Assembly (NCBI RefSeq): GCF_033118175.1
Contig: NC_083701.1
Span: 14,527,501-14,591,500, forward strand
Source of the DNA: Dama dama
Taxonomy: Eukaryota > Chordata > Mammalia > Artiodactyla > Cervidae
Length of the DNA stretch: 64,000 nt
Reading direction: 5' to 3'
A program made the position numbers and the translations under genes. The notes under the pieces are model-generated. The model was not told the DNA's origin, did not search any database, and saw only the letters and a list, made by a program, of their open reading frames with translations. This document shows, piece by piece, positions 41,987 to 53,090 of the stretch. How positions within the stretch are numbered: the stretch's first letter is position 1; the number at the start of each line of letters is the position of its first letter.

Positions 41987-43694
41987 CTTTTTCCTGACTG
42001 CATCATTAAAATTTCCCTAGTGTAGACAGAAAAGTTATTAACTCACCAATGAAAAATACTTAAATGTCATTAAAAAGTTTCAACTCTCTCATAATTCTCC
42101 TTAATGGTGTGAAAATCAGCTCTGGACTCCCAATTCTGAGATTGCATTTTCAAAGAACCCTGCAAGGGAAGTCTCAAATTACCTAATTACCATATTTATT
42201 GCCAGATTCTGTTTTCTAATCCCTGATGACTTTGTCAGATATATTTATGTGCTGTTCCTTTTCTTCTTTGGCCTTAGGTAGTGAGCTGGGTTTGTTCAAC
42301 TTGAATAGGAGAGTCTTTTGGTTACAGATAATAGAAGGAAGCTGGGACTGGAATGACCTGCAAGGCACACCCTGCCAGAGTCAGACCAAGAGGGAAAACC
42401 ATGGCTGGCTTCCAAGCAATCATTACTGGAATCAGTCACACCATACTGTAATTGCAATGAATATAAATTAAGCTACACAAATAATCTGGCTCCTCTCCTG
42501 CTTAGAGGACATGGGCCAGGAGTGCCCCCCCCGATTCAGCTCCAGTCCAGAGAGAAGCAGTTTCTCTTCTTTCTTTCATTAATTGAAGTTTAACTACACA
42601 AAAAGTTTGTTATCAAGAAAAAGGAGCAAATAAATTAAATGGTAATCATACTTAAGTATCCTGTGGTTCTATCCAAGAGAAAGAATGCCTGTGACTCTGA
42701 AGTTTTTAAAAGAACTGTAGCTTGATTTATGGGTGCCAAATTTCAGTTTTATACAGTTCAGTGCACAAAGTAGTTCTGTTTTTGTTTTTGCTTCTCAGGA
42801 AGTTGGGCATTATTAAGAAAAGCAAAATCCTACTTCAACTCATTTCAGACATTCTCTGTGTCTGCGGGGGTGGGGTAGGGAATTAATGCCTGATAGGCTA
42901 AAATGAGCATAGCTTGACTTAGCAGTTCCTAGTCTATTTTATTTTGCTTCTTCTTATTAAGATAAAGCACACAGACTAAGCAGAATAAAATAAAAAATCA
43001 ATTCTTGAGAATTCTTTCTCTTTTAATGATCAAATATAGTATCTGAAAAGGTTTTGTGTTTGCATACTGGTTATGGCTAGATTGTTTTAGTATTACTTTT
43101 GAATTAAAATGTTCTTAGCAACTTTTCCTCTAAACTAATGCAATATTGTTGTATATCCTTTTCCTCCCCTTTTAGGTTAAAGACTGTCTTCCTATAATGG
43201 CTGGGTGGTTTTCATACATCATTTTAATATATTCTTATCTATGTTCTCCCTAAATTCTTGCAATATGCTGATGTATTACTTCCCCCAACTCTAAGTCTGT
43301 CTTCTTTATATATCTTTTATTTGTTTCTCAAAAGATCCAACTGATTTAATTCCAAATAGATGCTCTACTTAACACTTAAATATTCTTAGCACAGAGACCC
43401 TTTGCTTACAACATGCAAATAGAGATTTGATTCTTAGAATATATTATAATACCATGATAAGTGATATGCCTAGCAGTGAAAAGCACAGGGAAAAAAAAGT
43501 CCAAATCTTCTTAGTCCAATTATAGCAGTAAACCAACTCATAAGCCACAGAAGTTCTTCATTAGAAAATGAAGGAAGGAGATGTAATATTTAGTGGGTGT
43601 ATGTATACAAAGGTGAGAAACTGTGTGCCATGCTTTCCCAAAATCCTCTTACCTACTTTTCACAAGAATGAAAGGTTGCCAGGTTGGCCTTATC
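41987..43694. other. No recognised feature
   Basis: 1.7 kb of AT-rich unassigned sequence. The 81-codon frame at 42226-42471 has no domain or splice context I can support. Confidence 0.45.
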
Positions 43695-43890
43695 CCAATT
43701 GGCTATTCATTTATTGGTCCATTCCTTATTTGCACACACAAGCATACACAACCGTTCTAAAATACTTGCTGGTTGCTGGTTTGAGCCAGACATTGAGCTG
43801 GGCTCTGCTGTGCAAGGTGAGTCAAGCCTGTGTCTGAGGTACATATAGTTTAGTGGAGCAGGTGAAGGTGAGGGTAGAAAGAAGCAGAAG
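43695..43890 (+). repeat. L2 LINE fragment
   Basis: CTATTCATTTATTGGTCCAT, TTTGAGCCAGACATTGAGCT and GGTACATATAGTTTAGTGGA fit L2. Confidence 0.6.
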
Positions 43891-44280
43891 GATAAATCCT
43901 GAAATGCTGAGTGCCCCTCCAGAGATATGAATTGAAATGTCAGTGGAGTGCACAGCAAAAGCTAGAGTCATTGAGAGATCAAGGAACTTTCTCTCCTTTT
44001 CCCCCACTAGATAGAGACTATAGATAACAAGGGCCTTTGGCTAAAAATTTAATTTAATTCTTGGAAGGGCAGAAATTGCACTGGTTTTCTTCCAGTAATG
44101 AAGGAAGCAGGCCTGGCCTTAGGCTCTGTTCTTTTTCCCTGCAAGCTCCAAGAGACCTAATTTGAAAAAGGGGGAGTTTGAATAAAAGGACTTAACCCTG
44201 TAGGTTAATGAGAATTTACAGATGCTATCGGTAGAGATGAATGTTTCGAATTATGAAGCACTTCCAAAATTAGTGTCTTC
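43891..44280. other. No recognised feature
   Basis: Unassigned. Confidence 0.45.
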
Positions 44281-44462
44281 AAAGATTGAAGGAAAAAGGA
44301 GTAGGGGATGGTAGAGGATGAGATGGTTAGAGAGCATCATTGACTCAATGGACATGAATTTGAGCAAACTCCAGGAGGTAGGGAAGGACAGGGGAGCCTG
44401 GCGAGCTGTAGTCAATGGGGTCACAAAGAGTCGGACATGGCTTAGTAACTGAACAACAACAA
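44281..44462 (+). repeat. BovB LINE 3' end
   Basis: Sense piece from AAGATTGAAGGAAAAAGGAG to GTAACTGAACAACAACAACT. It carries the ACAACAACA-type tail rather than repeated GAACT. No TSD found. Confidence 0.85.
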
Positions 44463-44912
44463 CTTATGATTGAGACCTCTTTCCAATAATTTTTTTGGGG
44501 GAGGTTGTATATTGGGTGAGTTTTGCCTAATAAGTGTGTCTGTACTTTCACTCATGGGAGGTTGTGAAGGGGTGGGATTTGGAAGATCTGAGAATGCTTA
44601 GACCATGCCGGGGAAATTTCTCCCACTGTTCTTTGAAGTATCAAGGGCAGTCAAGGAAAGTTGTTGTGTGGGATTTTCTGACATCAAATGTGTGTTCATT
44701 TTTTTATGCTTCATCTCTAATTCTCCAGCGTTAGCTGGATGTCCAACAATTCAATTCAAGTTCTGACACTAACTTCCCAGAGTTAGTGCAGATCCCACAA
44801 GACTGCCCCTGCTTCAGATACCAAAAGCAAACAGGATGCCCAGGCTACCCACACTTCTGCCCAAAGTTGGAGGTTCCCACAAATCCCCCATCTCTGGTGC
44901 TATAATTCACTA
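44463..44912. other. No recognised feature
   Basis: Unassigned. Confidence 0.45.
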
Positions 44913-45158
44913 AAATGACTCACGTGTGTGTGTGCTGTCACTTCAGTTGCATCTAACTGTCTGTGACACTATGTACTATATAGTACATAGCTCTTCTGTC
45001 CATGGGATTCTCCAGACAAGAATATTGGAGTTGGTTGCCTTGCCCTCCTCTAGGGGATCTTCCTGACCCAGGGATCAAATCCATGTCTCTTACATCTCCT
45101 GCACTGGCAGGTGGGTTCCTTGCCACTAGTGCTGCCTGGGAAGCCCCAAATCACTCAC
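44913..45158 (-). repeat. Bov-tA SINE carrying a 22-bp palindrome
   Basis: Antisense Bov-tA at 44924-45147 with TSD AAATGACTCAC / AAATCACTCAC (one mismatch). Within the body, 44969-44990 is a perfect 22-bp palindrome, half-site CTATGTACTAT, where consensus copies read 'accctatggactgtagcct'. Confidence 0.92.
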
Positions 45159-45347
45159 AGAACTCAGAAAAATGCTTGCTTACATTTATGGTTTATTGTA
45201 AAGGAGAGAAATTAGAAACAGCCAAATGGAAAGTATGCACAAGACAAAGTATGTGGAAAGTGAGGGATATGAACAACTTCCATGCCCTATCCCAGCACAT
45301 TTGTATGTGCTCCAACCTGCAAACTCTCTGAATCTCATCATCCAAGG

Positions 45348-45520
45348 TTTTTTTTTTTTTTTTTTTAATTTATTTATCATTTGACTGTACTTGGTCTTGT
45401 TGCAGCATGTGGGATCTTTAGTTGTGGCACATAGGATTCAGTTCCCTGACCAGGTACTGATCTCAGGTACCCTACATTGAAAGTGCAGAATCATTGCCAC
45501 TGGACCACCAGGGAGGTCCA
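45348..45520 (-). repeat. CHR-type SINE
   Basis: T(19) tail then TTATTTATCATTTGACTGTA, TTGTTGCAGCATGTGGGATC, AGTTCCCTGACCAGGTACTG and CCACTGGACCACCAGGGAGG. Antisense, nearly complete. Confidence 0.9.
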
Positions 45521-46111
45521 TGTCTAAGAGTTTTTATAAAGCAATCTCCAGCCCTCCTTAACCTTCCTGGAGGTCAGGGGTGGGGTGGGTGGGAGTTGAA
45601 AGTTCTTACTCTTTAATCATGTGTTTGCTTGTTCTGGTGACCAGCCCCCATCTTGGAGCTATTTAGGGAGCCCCAACTCCATGTCTCCTCATTAGCATAG
45701 ACTGAGATATCATCAAAAAGGGCTCATGAAAGACACTCCTCTGTTCTGTTCAGTGACTCAGTCGTGTCTGACTCTGCAACCCCATGGACTGCAGCATGCC
45801 AGGCTTCCCTGTCCATCACCAACTCCCGGAGCTTGCTCAAACTCATGTCCATCGAGTCAGTGATGCCAACCAACCATCTCACTGCCTGTCGTCCCCTTCT
45901 CCTTCTATCTTCAATCCTTCCTGGCATCAGGGTCTTTTCTTCACATCTGGTGGCCAAAGTACTGGAGTTTCAGCTTCAGCATCAGTCCTTCCAGTGAATA
46001 TTCAGGACTGATTTGATTGACTGATTTGGTCTCCTTGCAGTCCAAGGGATTCTCAAGAGTCTTCTCCAACACCACAGTTCAAAGCATCAGTTCTTCGGTG
46101 CTCAGCTTTCC

Positions 46112-46738
46112 TTATAAAGTCCAGCTGTCATATCCATACATGACTACTGGAAAAACCATAGCATTGACTAGATTGACCTTTGTTGGCACAGTAATATCTT
46201 TGCTTTTTAATATGCTGTCTAGGTTGGTCATAGCTTTTCTTCCAAGGAGCAAGTGTTTTTTAATTTCATGGCTGTAGTTACCATCTACAGTGATTTTGGA
46301 GCCCAAGAAAATAAAGTCTGTCACTGTTTTCACTGTTTCCCCATCTATTTGCCATGACGTGATGGGACCAGATGCCATGATCTTAGTTTTCTGAATGTTG
46401 ATTTTTAAGCCAACTTTTTCACTCTCCTTTTTCACTTTCATCAAGAGGCTCTTTAGTTCCTCTTCACTTTCTGCCATAAAGGTGGTGTCATCTGCATATC
46501 TGAGGTTATTGATATTTCTCCCGGCAATCTTGATTCCAGCTTGTGCTTTATCCAGTCCAGCGTTTCTCATGATGTACTCTGCGTAGAAGTTAAATAAGCA
46601 AGGTGACATAGTACAGTCTTGGCGTACTCCCTTCCCGATTTGGAACCAGTCTGTTGTTCCATGTCCAGTTCTAACTATTGCTTCCTGACCTGCATACAGA
46701 TTTCTTAGGAGGCGGGTCAGGTGGTCTGGTACTCCCAT
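46112..46738 (-). pseudogene. BovB RT palm fragment with Y-A-D-D
   Basis: 208-residue frame: TGHGTTDWFQIGKGVRQ at 25-41, SPCLFNFYAEYIMRN at 45-59, catalytic YADD at 81-84, then the thumb region (LNIQKTKIM-like) to a stop. A usual QGC residue triplet reads QDC at 40-42. It lacks fingers, endonuclease and C-terminus in the same frame, so it is not functional. Confidence 0.9.
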
Positions 46739-47011
46739 CTCTTGAAGAGTTTTCTACAGTTTGTTGTAATCCACATAGTCAAAGGCTTTGGTGTAATCAA
46801 TAAAACGTAAGTAGATGTTTTTCTGGAACTCTCTTGCTTTTTTGATGATCCAACAGATGTTGGCAATTTGATCTCTGGTTCCTCTGCCTTTTCCAAATCC
46901 AGCTTGAACATCTGGAAGTTCACGGTTCATATACTATTGAAGCCTGGCTTGGAGAATTTTGACCATTACCTTGCTAGTGTATGAGATGAGTGCCATTATG
47001 CAGTAGTTTGA

Positions 47012-47428
47012 TCATTCTTTGGCATTGCCCTTCTTTGGGATTGGAATGAAAACTGATCTTTTCCAGACCTGTGGCCACTGAGGAGTTTTCCAAATATGCT
47101 GGCATATTGAGTGCAGTACTTTCACAGCATCATCTTTTAGGATTTGAAATAGCTCAAGTGGAATTCCATCACCTCCACTAGCTTTGTTGGTAGTGATGCT
47201 TCCTAAGGCCCACTTGACTTTGCATTCCAGGATGTCTGGCTCTAGTTGAGTGACCACACCATCATGATTATCTGGGTCATGAAGATCTTTTTTGCATAGC
47301 TCTTCTGTGTATTCTTGCCACCTCTTCTTAATATCTTCTGCTTCTGTTAGGTCCATACCACTTCTGTCCTTTATTGTGCTCATCTTTGCATGAAATGTTC
47401 CCTTGGTATCTTTAATTTTTTTGATCAC
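47012..47428 (-). pseudogene. BovB RT N-terminal fragment
   Basis: 138-residue frame covering linker and fingers: TEAEDIKKRWQEYTEEL, NKASGGDGIPLELFQIL, FIPIPKKGNAK. It ends before the catalytic palm, which continues in other frames at lower coordinates. A further 62-codon piece lies at 47412-47600. Confidence 0.88.
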
Positions 47429-47851
47429 TAGTCTTTCCCATTCTATTGTTTTCCTCTATTTCTTTGCATTGATCACTGAGGAAGGCTTTCTTCTCTCTCC
47501 TTGCTGTTCTTTGAACTCTGCATTCAAATGGGTATATATTTCCTGTTCTCCTTTGCCTTTGTCTTCTATTCTCAGGTATTTGTAAGGCCCCCTCAGACAA
47601 CCATTTTGCCTTTTGGCACTTCTTTTTCTTGAGGATAGCCTAGATCACTGTCTCCTGTACAATGTCATGAACCTCCGTCCATAGTTCTTCAGGCACTCTG
47701 TCTATCAGATCTGATCTCTGTAATCTATTTCTCACTTCCACTGTATAATCATAAGGGATTTGATTTAGGTCATACCTGAGTGGTCTAGTGGCTTTCCCTA
47801 CTTTTCAATTTCAGTCTGGATTTAGGAATAAGGAGTCCATGATCTGAGCCA

Positions 47852-48105
47852 CATGTGTGCACATGCTAAGTCATGTGTGCTGCATGCTAAGTCACTTCAG
47901 TCGTGTCTGACTCTTTGTGACCCTATGGACTATCGCCCTTCAGGCTCCTCTATCCATGGGATTTTTCAGGCAAGGATACTGGATGGGCTGCCATTTCCTT
48001 CTCCGGGGGATCTTCCCAACTTAGGGTTCGAACCTGCATCTCTTATGTCTCCTGCATTGGCAGGCATGTTCTTTACCTCTAGGGACACCTGGGAAGCCCA
48101 GACTC
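47852..48105 (-). repeat. Bov-tA SINE with duplicated tail
   Basis: Antisense Bov-tA from about 47880 to the tRNA-like head ACACCTGGGAAGCCCA near 48100. Its tail side shows a 21-bp-period duplication: CATGCTAAGTCA at 47862-47873 and 47883-47894. No BovB sequence resumes beyond it. Confidence 0.9.
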
Positions 48106-48369
48106 CATAACATGCATAAACTTAATTAGATCAGAGTCCTTAGACTCTTGGTTATAAGAGTCGCATATGTAGCTTTCCTGTTATCAGAATTTCTTTAGAC
48201 TGAAGAGTCTGAAAGGGAGCTTTGCATGCTTTCCTGATATCAGCCTTCTTCTGGAAATAACTATTCCTGTAGAGGATCCAATTTGGAGGGATTTGGAGTT
48301 TCAAAGCTGAGCTTTAGAAGAATTGCTGTAGTATTAATGGCAGATATAAGGGGGATGACATAGACACTG

Positions 48370-48600
48370 GTAATAACTAATACTTACTGACTGTTAGTTA
48401 TGTGCCACCACATGCCAAAGTGCCTTACGTGCATCACCTCATTTAATACCCAGAGCAGGATACTTTTGCAGAGCAGGTTCCATTTTCTTCCCATGAAAAA
48501 ATAGATGAGCAAGCTTGCGAGACATATGTAACTTGCCCAAAGTTTCCAGCTCGGAATCACCACGGCTGGGGATTCTATGCAAGTCAGACCTGAGTTTTTA
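48370..48600 (-). repeat. MIR SINE
   Basis: Near full-length antisense MIR: GTTAGTTATGTGCCACCACA, TGCATCACCTCATTTAATAC, GTAACTTGCCCAAAGTTTCC, GAATCACCACGGCTGGGGAT. The gap 48106-48369 before it is unassigned. Confidence 0.83.
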
Positions 48601-48614
48601 AAATGGTATTACAG

Positions 48615-48940
48615 TTTTTTCTCTGTGGGAGGCAAACTTTTTATGTAAAAACCTAGATAGTAGGTATGTTAGGGTTTGTGAGCCAAAAGGCAAGACTGTG
48701 GCTATAATACAGGTAAAAGAGAAAAAATAAGTTTCTAAGAATTTTTCATTGATGAAACTCAAATGTTTATTTGTAGACACTGAAATTTGAATTTCATGTG
48801 CTTTTCCTATGTCAAGAAATATGATTATGCTTTATTATTTAATTATTTATTTTCAACCATTTGAGAATACAAGAAACCATACATTAGAAAGCAGAGTGCG
48901 GGAGCACAATAGTTTGCAGACTGCTGTTTAGCTGAAATGT
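48615..48940 (+). repeat. hAT-type DNA transposon fossil
   Basis: GGCAAACTTTTTATGTAAAA, CCTAGATAGTAGGTATGTTA, TTGTAGACACTGAAATTTGA and ATAGTTTGCAGACTGCTG follow the order of the abundant hAT-like MER element that ends in 'gtagtttgccgacccctg'. I am confident of the element but not of its exact name. Confidence 0.72.
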
Positions 48941-49388
48941 CCTTGGGTAGGCAGTTGTGGATGGAGTGAATAGGATGCTTAACCAACAATTAAAGGGAAA
49001 ATGGAACCCTGGGATTTTGGCTCAGAAAACTGAAAAGATGCTAAATGCCAAGAAGGAAAACTCTAGTCATGTTGCCATTCAGCTGAAGCTTCTCTGGTAC
49101 AACCTTCAGAAGTACTACCTACCTTTGCTGGGAGTAGTGGAGTTTCCATTTTGAATTTAGCAATATGAAAAACTCTTAAGGGAGAGTGAATAGAATACTT
49201 GAAATTGGAACTTGCCTAGAAAATCTAGCATATGTTTGTTTAGCTATAGGTTAAGTTTAGATGTAATAATTAGTTTGGAACTTGCTTCTCTCTCTTTCTG
49301 ACTGTAACCCACTTGCTCAAGTAGAGGAAAGAAGGAGAAGAAAAGAAAGAGAGCAAAAGGAGAACAAAGAAGAGAAGAGAAAATAACT
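48941..49388. other. No recognised feature; GA-rich tract
   Basis: Purine-rich (A/G) tract at 49323-49383. The 65-codon frame at 48957-49154 has no family signature. Confidence 0.45.
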
Positions 49389-49637
49389 ATACTTATGGCA
49401 CGTGTGTGTGTGCTAAGTTGCTTCAGTTGTGTCTGACTCTTTGCGACCCTATGGACTGTAGCCCACCAGGTTCCTCTGTTCATGGGATTCTCCACGCAAG
49501 AAACTGGAGTGGGCTGCCATTTCCTCCTCCAGAGGATCTTCCCGACCTAGGGATCAAACCCAGTCTCTTATGTCTCCTGCATTGGCAGACAGGTTCTTTA
49601 CCACTAGTGTCAGTTGGGAAGCCCATATTTATGGCAC
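49389..49637 (-). repeat. Bov-tA SINE with 13-bp TSDs
   Basis: Antisense Bov-tA 49402-49624, flanked by ATACTTATGGCAC and ATATTTATGGCAC (one mismatch). Tail includes (GT)n. Confidence 0.94.
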
Positions 49638-49799
49638 ATATTTCCTTTATTCTGTCTTCAGGAACTCTAAGATGTCATCATATTCTTTGGGGGATTTATG
49701 TACTTACATAGTATCCTGGAATTCAGCCAACTATAGTGGAGGCCAAGTCATGGAGAGGGAAGACACTGAGAGGATACTGAGGACATGGCCTCCTCCCCA

Positions 49800-49900
49800 T
49801 CTGGCTGGGTAACCTTCAGCAGGTGATTAACTACCTGGATCTCTGTCATCTTCTATAAAATGAGAGATGAACTCAAAATTTGGTAATCCTTATGAACTGA
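49800..49900 (+). repeat. MIR SINE fragment
   Basis: CTGGCTGGGTAACCTTCAGC, TCTCTGTCATCTTCTATAAA with ATGAGAGATGA. Confidence 0.62.
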
Positions 49901-50324
49901 GACTGTTGGTTATCTCCAAATCAGGACTAGAAATTGCTTCTCTAGGAAAAATATCATGAGCAGAGAGTACAAATAATGTAAGTGAACACATTTTGTCTTC
50001 CAGTGCTAGAACAGTCTTAAAATAAATTCACTTTAAAGGAGATAAGCTCTTGGAATCCCTTGAGGACCCTGCATCAAATTTTAGGAAAGAATATGGGGCT
50101 CTTATAGTTAAGACTCAATACCAAATACATTAAACTAAATCAGCACACTGTAGTTAAGACCCACATGGTATCAGCTGAATCCAGGGGAAGAGTTAAGATG
50201 GCACAGTAACAACCTGCAGATACTAAGGGATTTATATACATCACTAGATAGCAGGCACGATGCTGCCAACATGATGTATTTTCAGATTTTAAGAATAAGT
50301 TGAAATTGAAAAGAAGGATGTGAT
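49901..50324. other. No recognised feature
   Basis: Unassigned; the stretch 49638-49799 just before the MIR is likewise unassigned. Confidence 0.45.
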
Positions 50325-50465
50325 CAAAAGAATTGGGATTGAGTCTGGGCTCTGCCCTTACTAGCTGTGTGAACTTAGGGAAGTTTTTTAGTATTCCAAG
50401 CCTCAGTTTCCCATTTTCGCAACAGAGATAATATTTACTAGTCAAGTGTTATGAGGGTTAGACTT
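50325..50465 (+). repeat. MIR SINE
   Basis: GAGTCTGGGCTCTGCCCTTA with CTAGCTGTGTGAACTTAGGG and AGCCTCAGTTTCCCATTTTC: one of the clearest MIR cores here. Confidence 0.92.
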
Positions 50466-50469
50466 GTCA

Positions 50470-50900
50470 ATTCATTCATCTATTCACTGAGCATTTCTTA
50501 AGTTTCCTCTATGTGCTTGATGCTAAAGATAAAAATATATATAGCTCATGATCGTGTTCCTCAGGAAGCCCACAGATGAGAGCAGGGTGATAGGGCAGAA
50601 AGTGTTCACGAAGCGGTGTGCCAGTGGTTTGAGTTGGCTCCTGTGGGAACAAAAAGTAGGGATTCCCCATTCTGCCTGAATAGAGAGTGAGGGACCCAGA
50701 AGAAATGTAAGTCAAGTTGGAACTGAATATTGACGGATGAGTAGGGATTAGCCCAGGCAAAAGGAGAAGCAGCAGCATGTTTCAGGCAGAAGCAGCAGCA
50801 TGAACAAAGAACTAGAGGGAAGAAAAATGTAGAATGTTTTGCAAATTCCTTGCAGTGAGTTTTTAATGAGAGGAGTTTTGGCAAAGGAGGTGATTTCTGA
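50470..50900 (+). repeat. L2 LINE fragment
   Basis: ATTCATTCATCTATTCACTG, CTATGTGCTTGATGCTAAAG, GGATGAGTAGGGATTAGCCC and GGCAGAAGCAGCAGCATGAA follow L2. The word GAAGCAGCAGCATG is locally repeated (50765 and 50790). Confidence 0.7.
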
Positions 50901-51536
50901 CACATAATTTAAGAGTTGTGTCATTTTTATTTAGTCCAGTTCTCAGTCAGGTGATTAAAGCAATCATCAGCGACACTCATGTTAGCAACATGATGAGAAT
51001 GGCACTTCAGTTCTGTGGTCTTCCTCCCCCAAAACCCCAAATATCAATCTAACTGTGTAAAAGATATATGACAAACCTGTGTGTGAAACCTCTAACCAGC
51101 AGTCCTCAAAAGGGTTAAGGTCATCAAAAACAAAGAAGGTCTGGAAATTGTTATTGGCCAGAGAAGGCTAAGGAGACGACATGACTAAATGTAATAATAT
51201 GGTATTCTGCATGGGATCCTGAAACAGAAAAGGATGTTAGGTAAAATTTACTGACATCCAAATAGTATATAGTTTAACAAAAAATGATTGGCTATTCCCT
51301 AATGGTTCAGTGGCTAAAATTCCATGCTCCCAATGCAGGGGGCCCAGGTTCCATCCCTGGTCAGGAAACTAGATCTGACATGCTGCAACGAAGCAGATCC
51401 CATGTGCCACAATTAAAACATGATGCAGCCAAATAAACAGGAATACTGGAGTGGGTTGCCATTTCCTTCTCTAGGGGATTTTCCCGACCTAGGGATTGAA
51501 CCCGTGTCTCCTGTCTTGTAGATGGATTCTTTACCC

Positions 51537-52517
51537 ACTGAGCCATTCAGTCCAGTTCAGTTCAGTCGCTCAGTCGTGTCCGACTCTTTGCAACCCCATG
51601 AATCACACCACGCCAGGCCTCGCTGTTCATCACCAACTCCCAGAGTCTACGTAAACCCATGCCATCGAGTAGGTGATGCCATCCAGCCATCTCATCCTCT
51701 GTTGTCCCCTTCTCCTCCTGCCCCCAATCCCTCCCAGCATCAGGGTCTTTCCCAATGAGTCAGCTCTTCTCATGAGGTGGCCAAAGTACTGGAGTTTTAG
51801 CTTCAGCATCAGTCCTTCCAATGAACACCCAGGACTGATCTCCTTTAGGATGGACTGGTTGGATCTCCTTGCAGTCCAAGGGACTCTCAAGAGTCTTCTC
51901 CAACACCATAGTTCAAAAGCATCAATTTTTCGGCACTCAGCTTTCTTCACAGTCCAACTCTCACATCCATACATGACTACTGGAAAAACCATAACCTTGA
52001 CCACGTGGACCTTTGTTGGCAAAGTAATGTCTCTGCTTTTTAATATGCTATCTAGGTTGGTCATAACTTTCCTTCCAAGGAGTAAGTGTCTTTTAATTTC
52101 ACGGCTGCAGTCACCATCCGCAGTGATTTTGGAGCCCAAAAAATTAAACTCTGACACTGTTTCCACTGTCTTCCCATCTATTTCCCATGAGGTGATGGGA
52201 CCAGATGCCATGATCTTAGTTTTCTGAATGTTATGTTTTAAGCCAATTTCTTCACTCTCCTCTTTCACTTTCATCCTTAGGCTTTTTAGTTCCTCTTCAC
52301 TTTCTGCCATAAGGGTGGTGTCATCTGCATATCTGAGGTTATTGATATTTCTCCCTGCAATCTTGATTCCAGCTTATGCTTCATCCAGCCCAGCATTTCT
52401 CATGATGTACTCTGCATATAAGTTAAATAAGCAGGGTGACAATATACAGCCTTGATGGACTCCTTTTCCTATTTGGAACCAGTCTGTTGTTCCACGTCCA
52501 GTTCTAACTGAGCCATT
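51537..52517 (-). mobile_element. BovB LINE in the Bov-tA, perfect 11-bp TSD
   Basis: Antisense BovB 51548-52506, 3' end TTCAGTTCAGTCGCTCAGTC, 5'-truncated in RT. TSD ACTGAGCCATT (51537-51547, 52507-52517) is SINE sequence. It is the youngest layer of the nest. Confidence 0.95.
51630..52310 (-). pseudogene. BovB RT thumb and C-terminal fragment
   Basis: 226-residue frame starting at the methionine just after the catalytic motif (YADDTTLMAES; the Y-A-D-D codons lie upstream, in frame). It includes NIQKTKIMASGPITSW, LLLGRKVMTNLDSILKS, DAFELWCWRRLLRVPWTAR and RRRRGQQRMRWLDGI. Further upstream a TAA breaks the frame. The longest preserved BovB C-terminal reading here. Confidence 0.92.
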
Positions 52518-52735
52518 AAGGAAGCCTAATAAATAGATGCATAGGGAAAAATGAAAAGAATCTCTCTTTGAAAAAGTAATGGTTACTAATCTTGGTTCCT
52601 TAGTTATGACAAATATACCATGGTTATGGACGGTATTAGCAACAGGGAAAACTAAGTAAGGGATATATGGGAACGTCTAAAAGTAAGCCTAAAATTATTC
52701 TGAAAATAAAAAGTTTATTTTAAAAATATGCAATA

Positions 52736-53090
52736 TTCTACTATCTTTGAGCACATTTCACAACCTTACCATTATCTGGGAGGAATCTCCAAGTCTTCTT
52801 TCAATATAAGCTGTGCTGAGAAAAATGAATATTTGTGAGATCAGCTCTCATTAAACCTTATTTGAAGGTCAAAGAGAAACTGAGCAAGTTAGGAAGAGGT
52901 CCTTGGGTTTAAGATTCCTGTGAACTCTTTTTATCTGACACTTACTTTGATGTGATCATGTTGTAATCTTCCTTTTGACATCTTAGAATCTGGGAAAAGG
53001 TCAACAGAGCACTTTTTAGTTATCTTCATAGATCCTATCCTATAACTGGAGGGAAAGTTTTACAAAATTCAAAAAGACAAATCATCTACA
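52736..53090. other. No recognised feature
   Basis: Unassigned, AT-rich. Confidence 0.45.

Larger units (their letters stand above)
45745..47851 (-). mobile_element. Long 5'-truncated BovB LINE (~2.1 kb), antisense
   Basis: From the 3' end (GTGACTCAGTCGTGTCTGAC at 45756) through RT to the region between endonuclease and RT, stopping at CATGATCTGAGCCACA where a Bov-tA begins. It carries several frameshifts, but the Y-A-D-D codons are intact. It spans almost the same part of BovB as the 31.5 kb copy. TSD not found, possibly obscured by the adjoining SINE. Confidence 0.93.
51441..52528 (-). repeat. Bov-tA SINE in the CHR tail, split by BovB
   Basis: Antisense partial Bov-tA: GGAATACTGGAGTGGGTTGC to CCCACTGAGCCATT at 51547, with the final AAGGAAGCC at 52518-52526. 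Its Bov-A monomer is shortened at the tail side. Confidence 0.85.
51280..52554 (+). repeat. CHR-type SINE inside the old L1, itself split
   Basis: Head GCTATTCCCTAATGGTTCAG with CTCCCAATGCAGGGGGCCCA from 51288. Its A-rich tail (GCAGCCAAATAAA) is interrupted near 51440 and completed near 52530-52545. The L1 sequence AAAAATGA at 51280-51287 and 52547-52554 is the probable TSD. Confidence 0.87.
51075..52735 (+). repeat. Ancient L1 (L1M-type) 3' UTR, interrupted
   Basis: Left part to 51279: AGGTCATCAAAAACAAAGAA, GGTATTCTGCATGGGATCCT. Right part from 52555: GGTTACTAATCTTGGTTCCT, AAATATACCATGGTTATGGA, ATTATTCTGAAAATAAAAAG with TTTATTTT. Same family as the copy at 6.2 kb. Confidence 0.85.

Noticed and set aside
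51673..52227. 184-codon plus-strand frame
   Set aside because: Antisense shadow of the BovB RT fragment on the minus strand.
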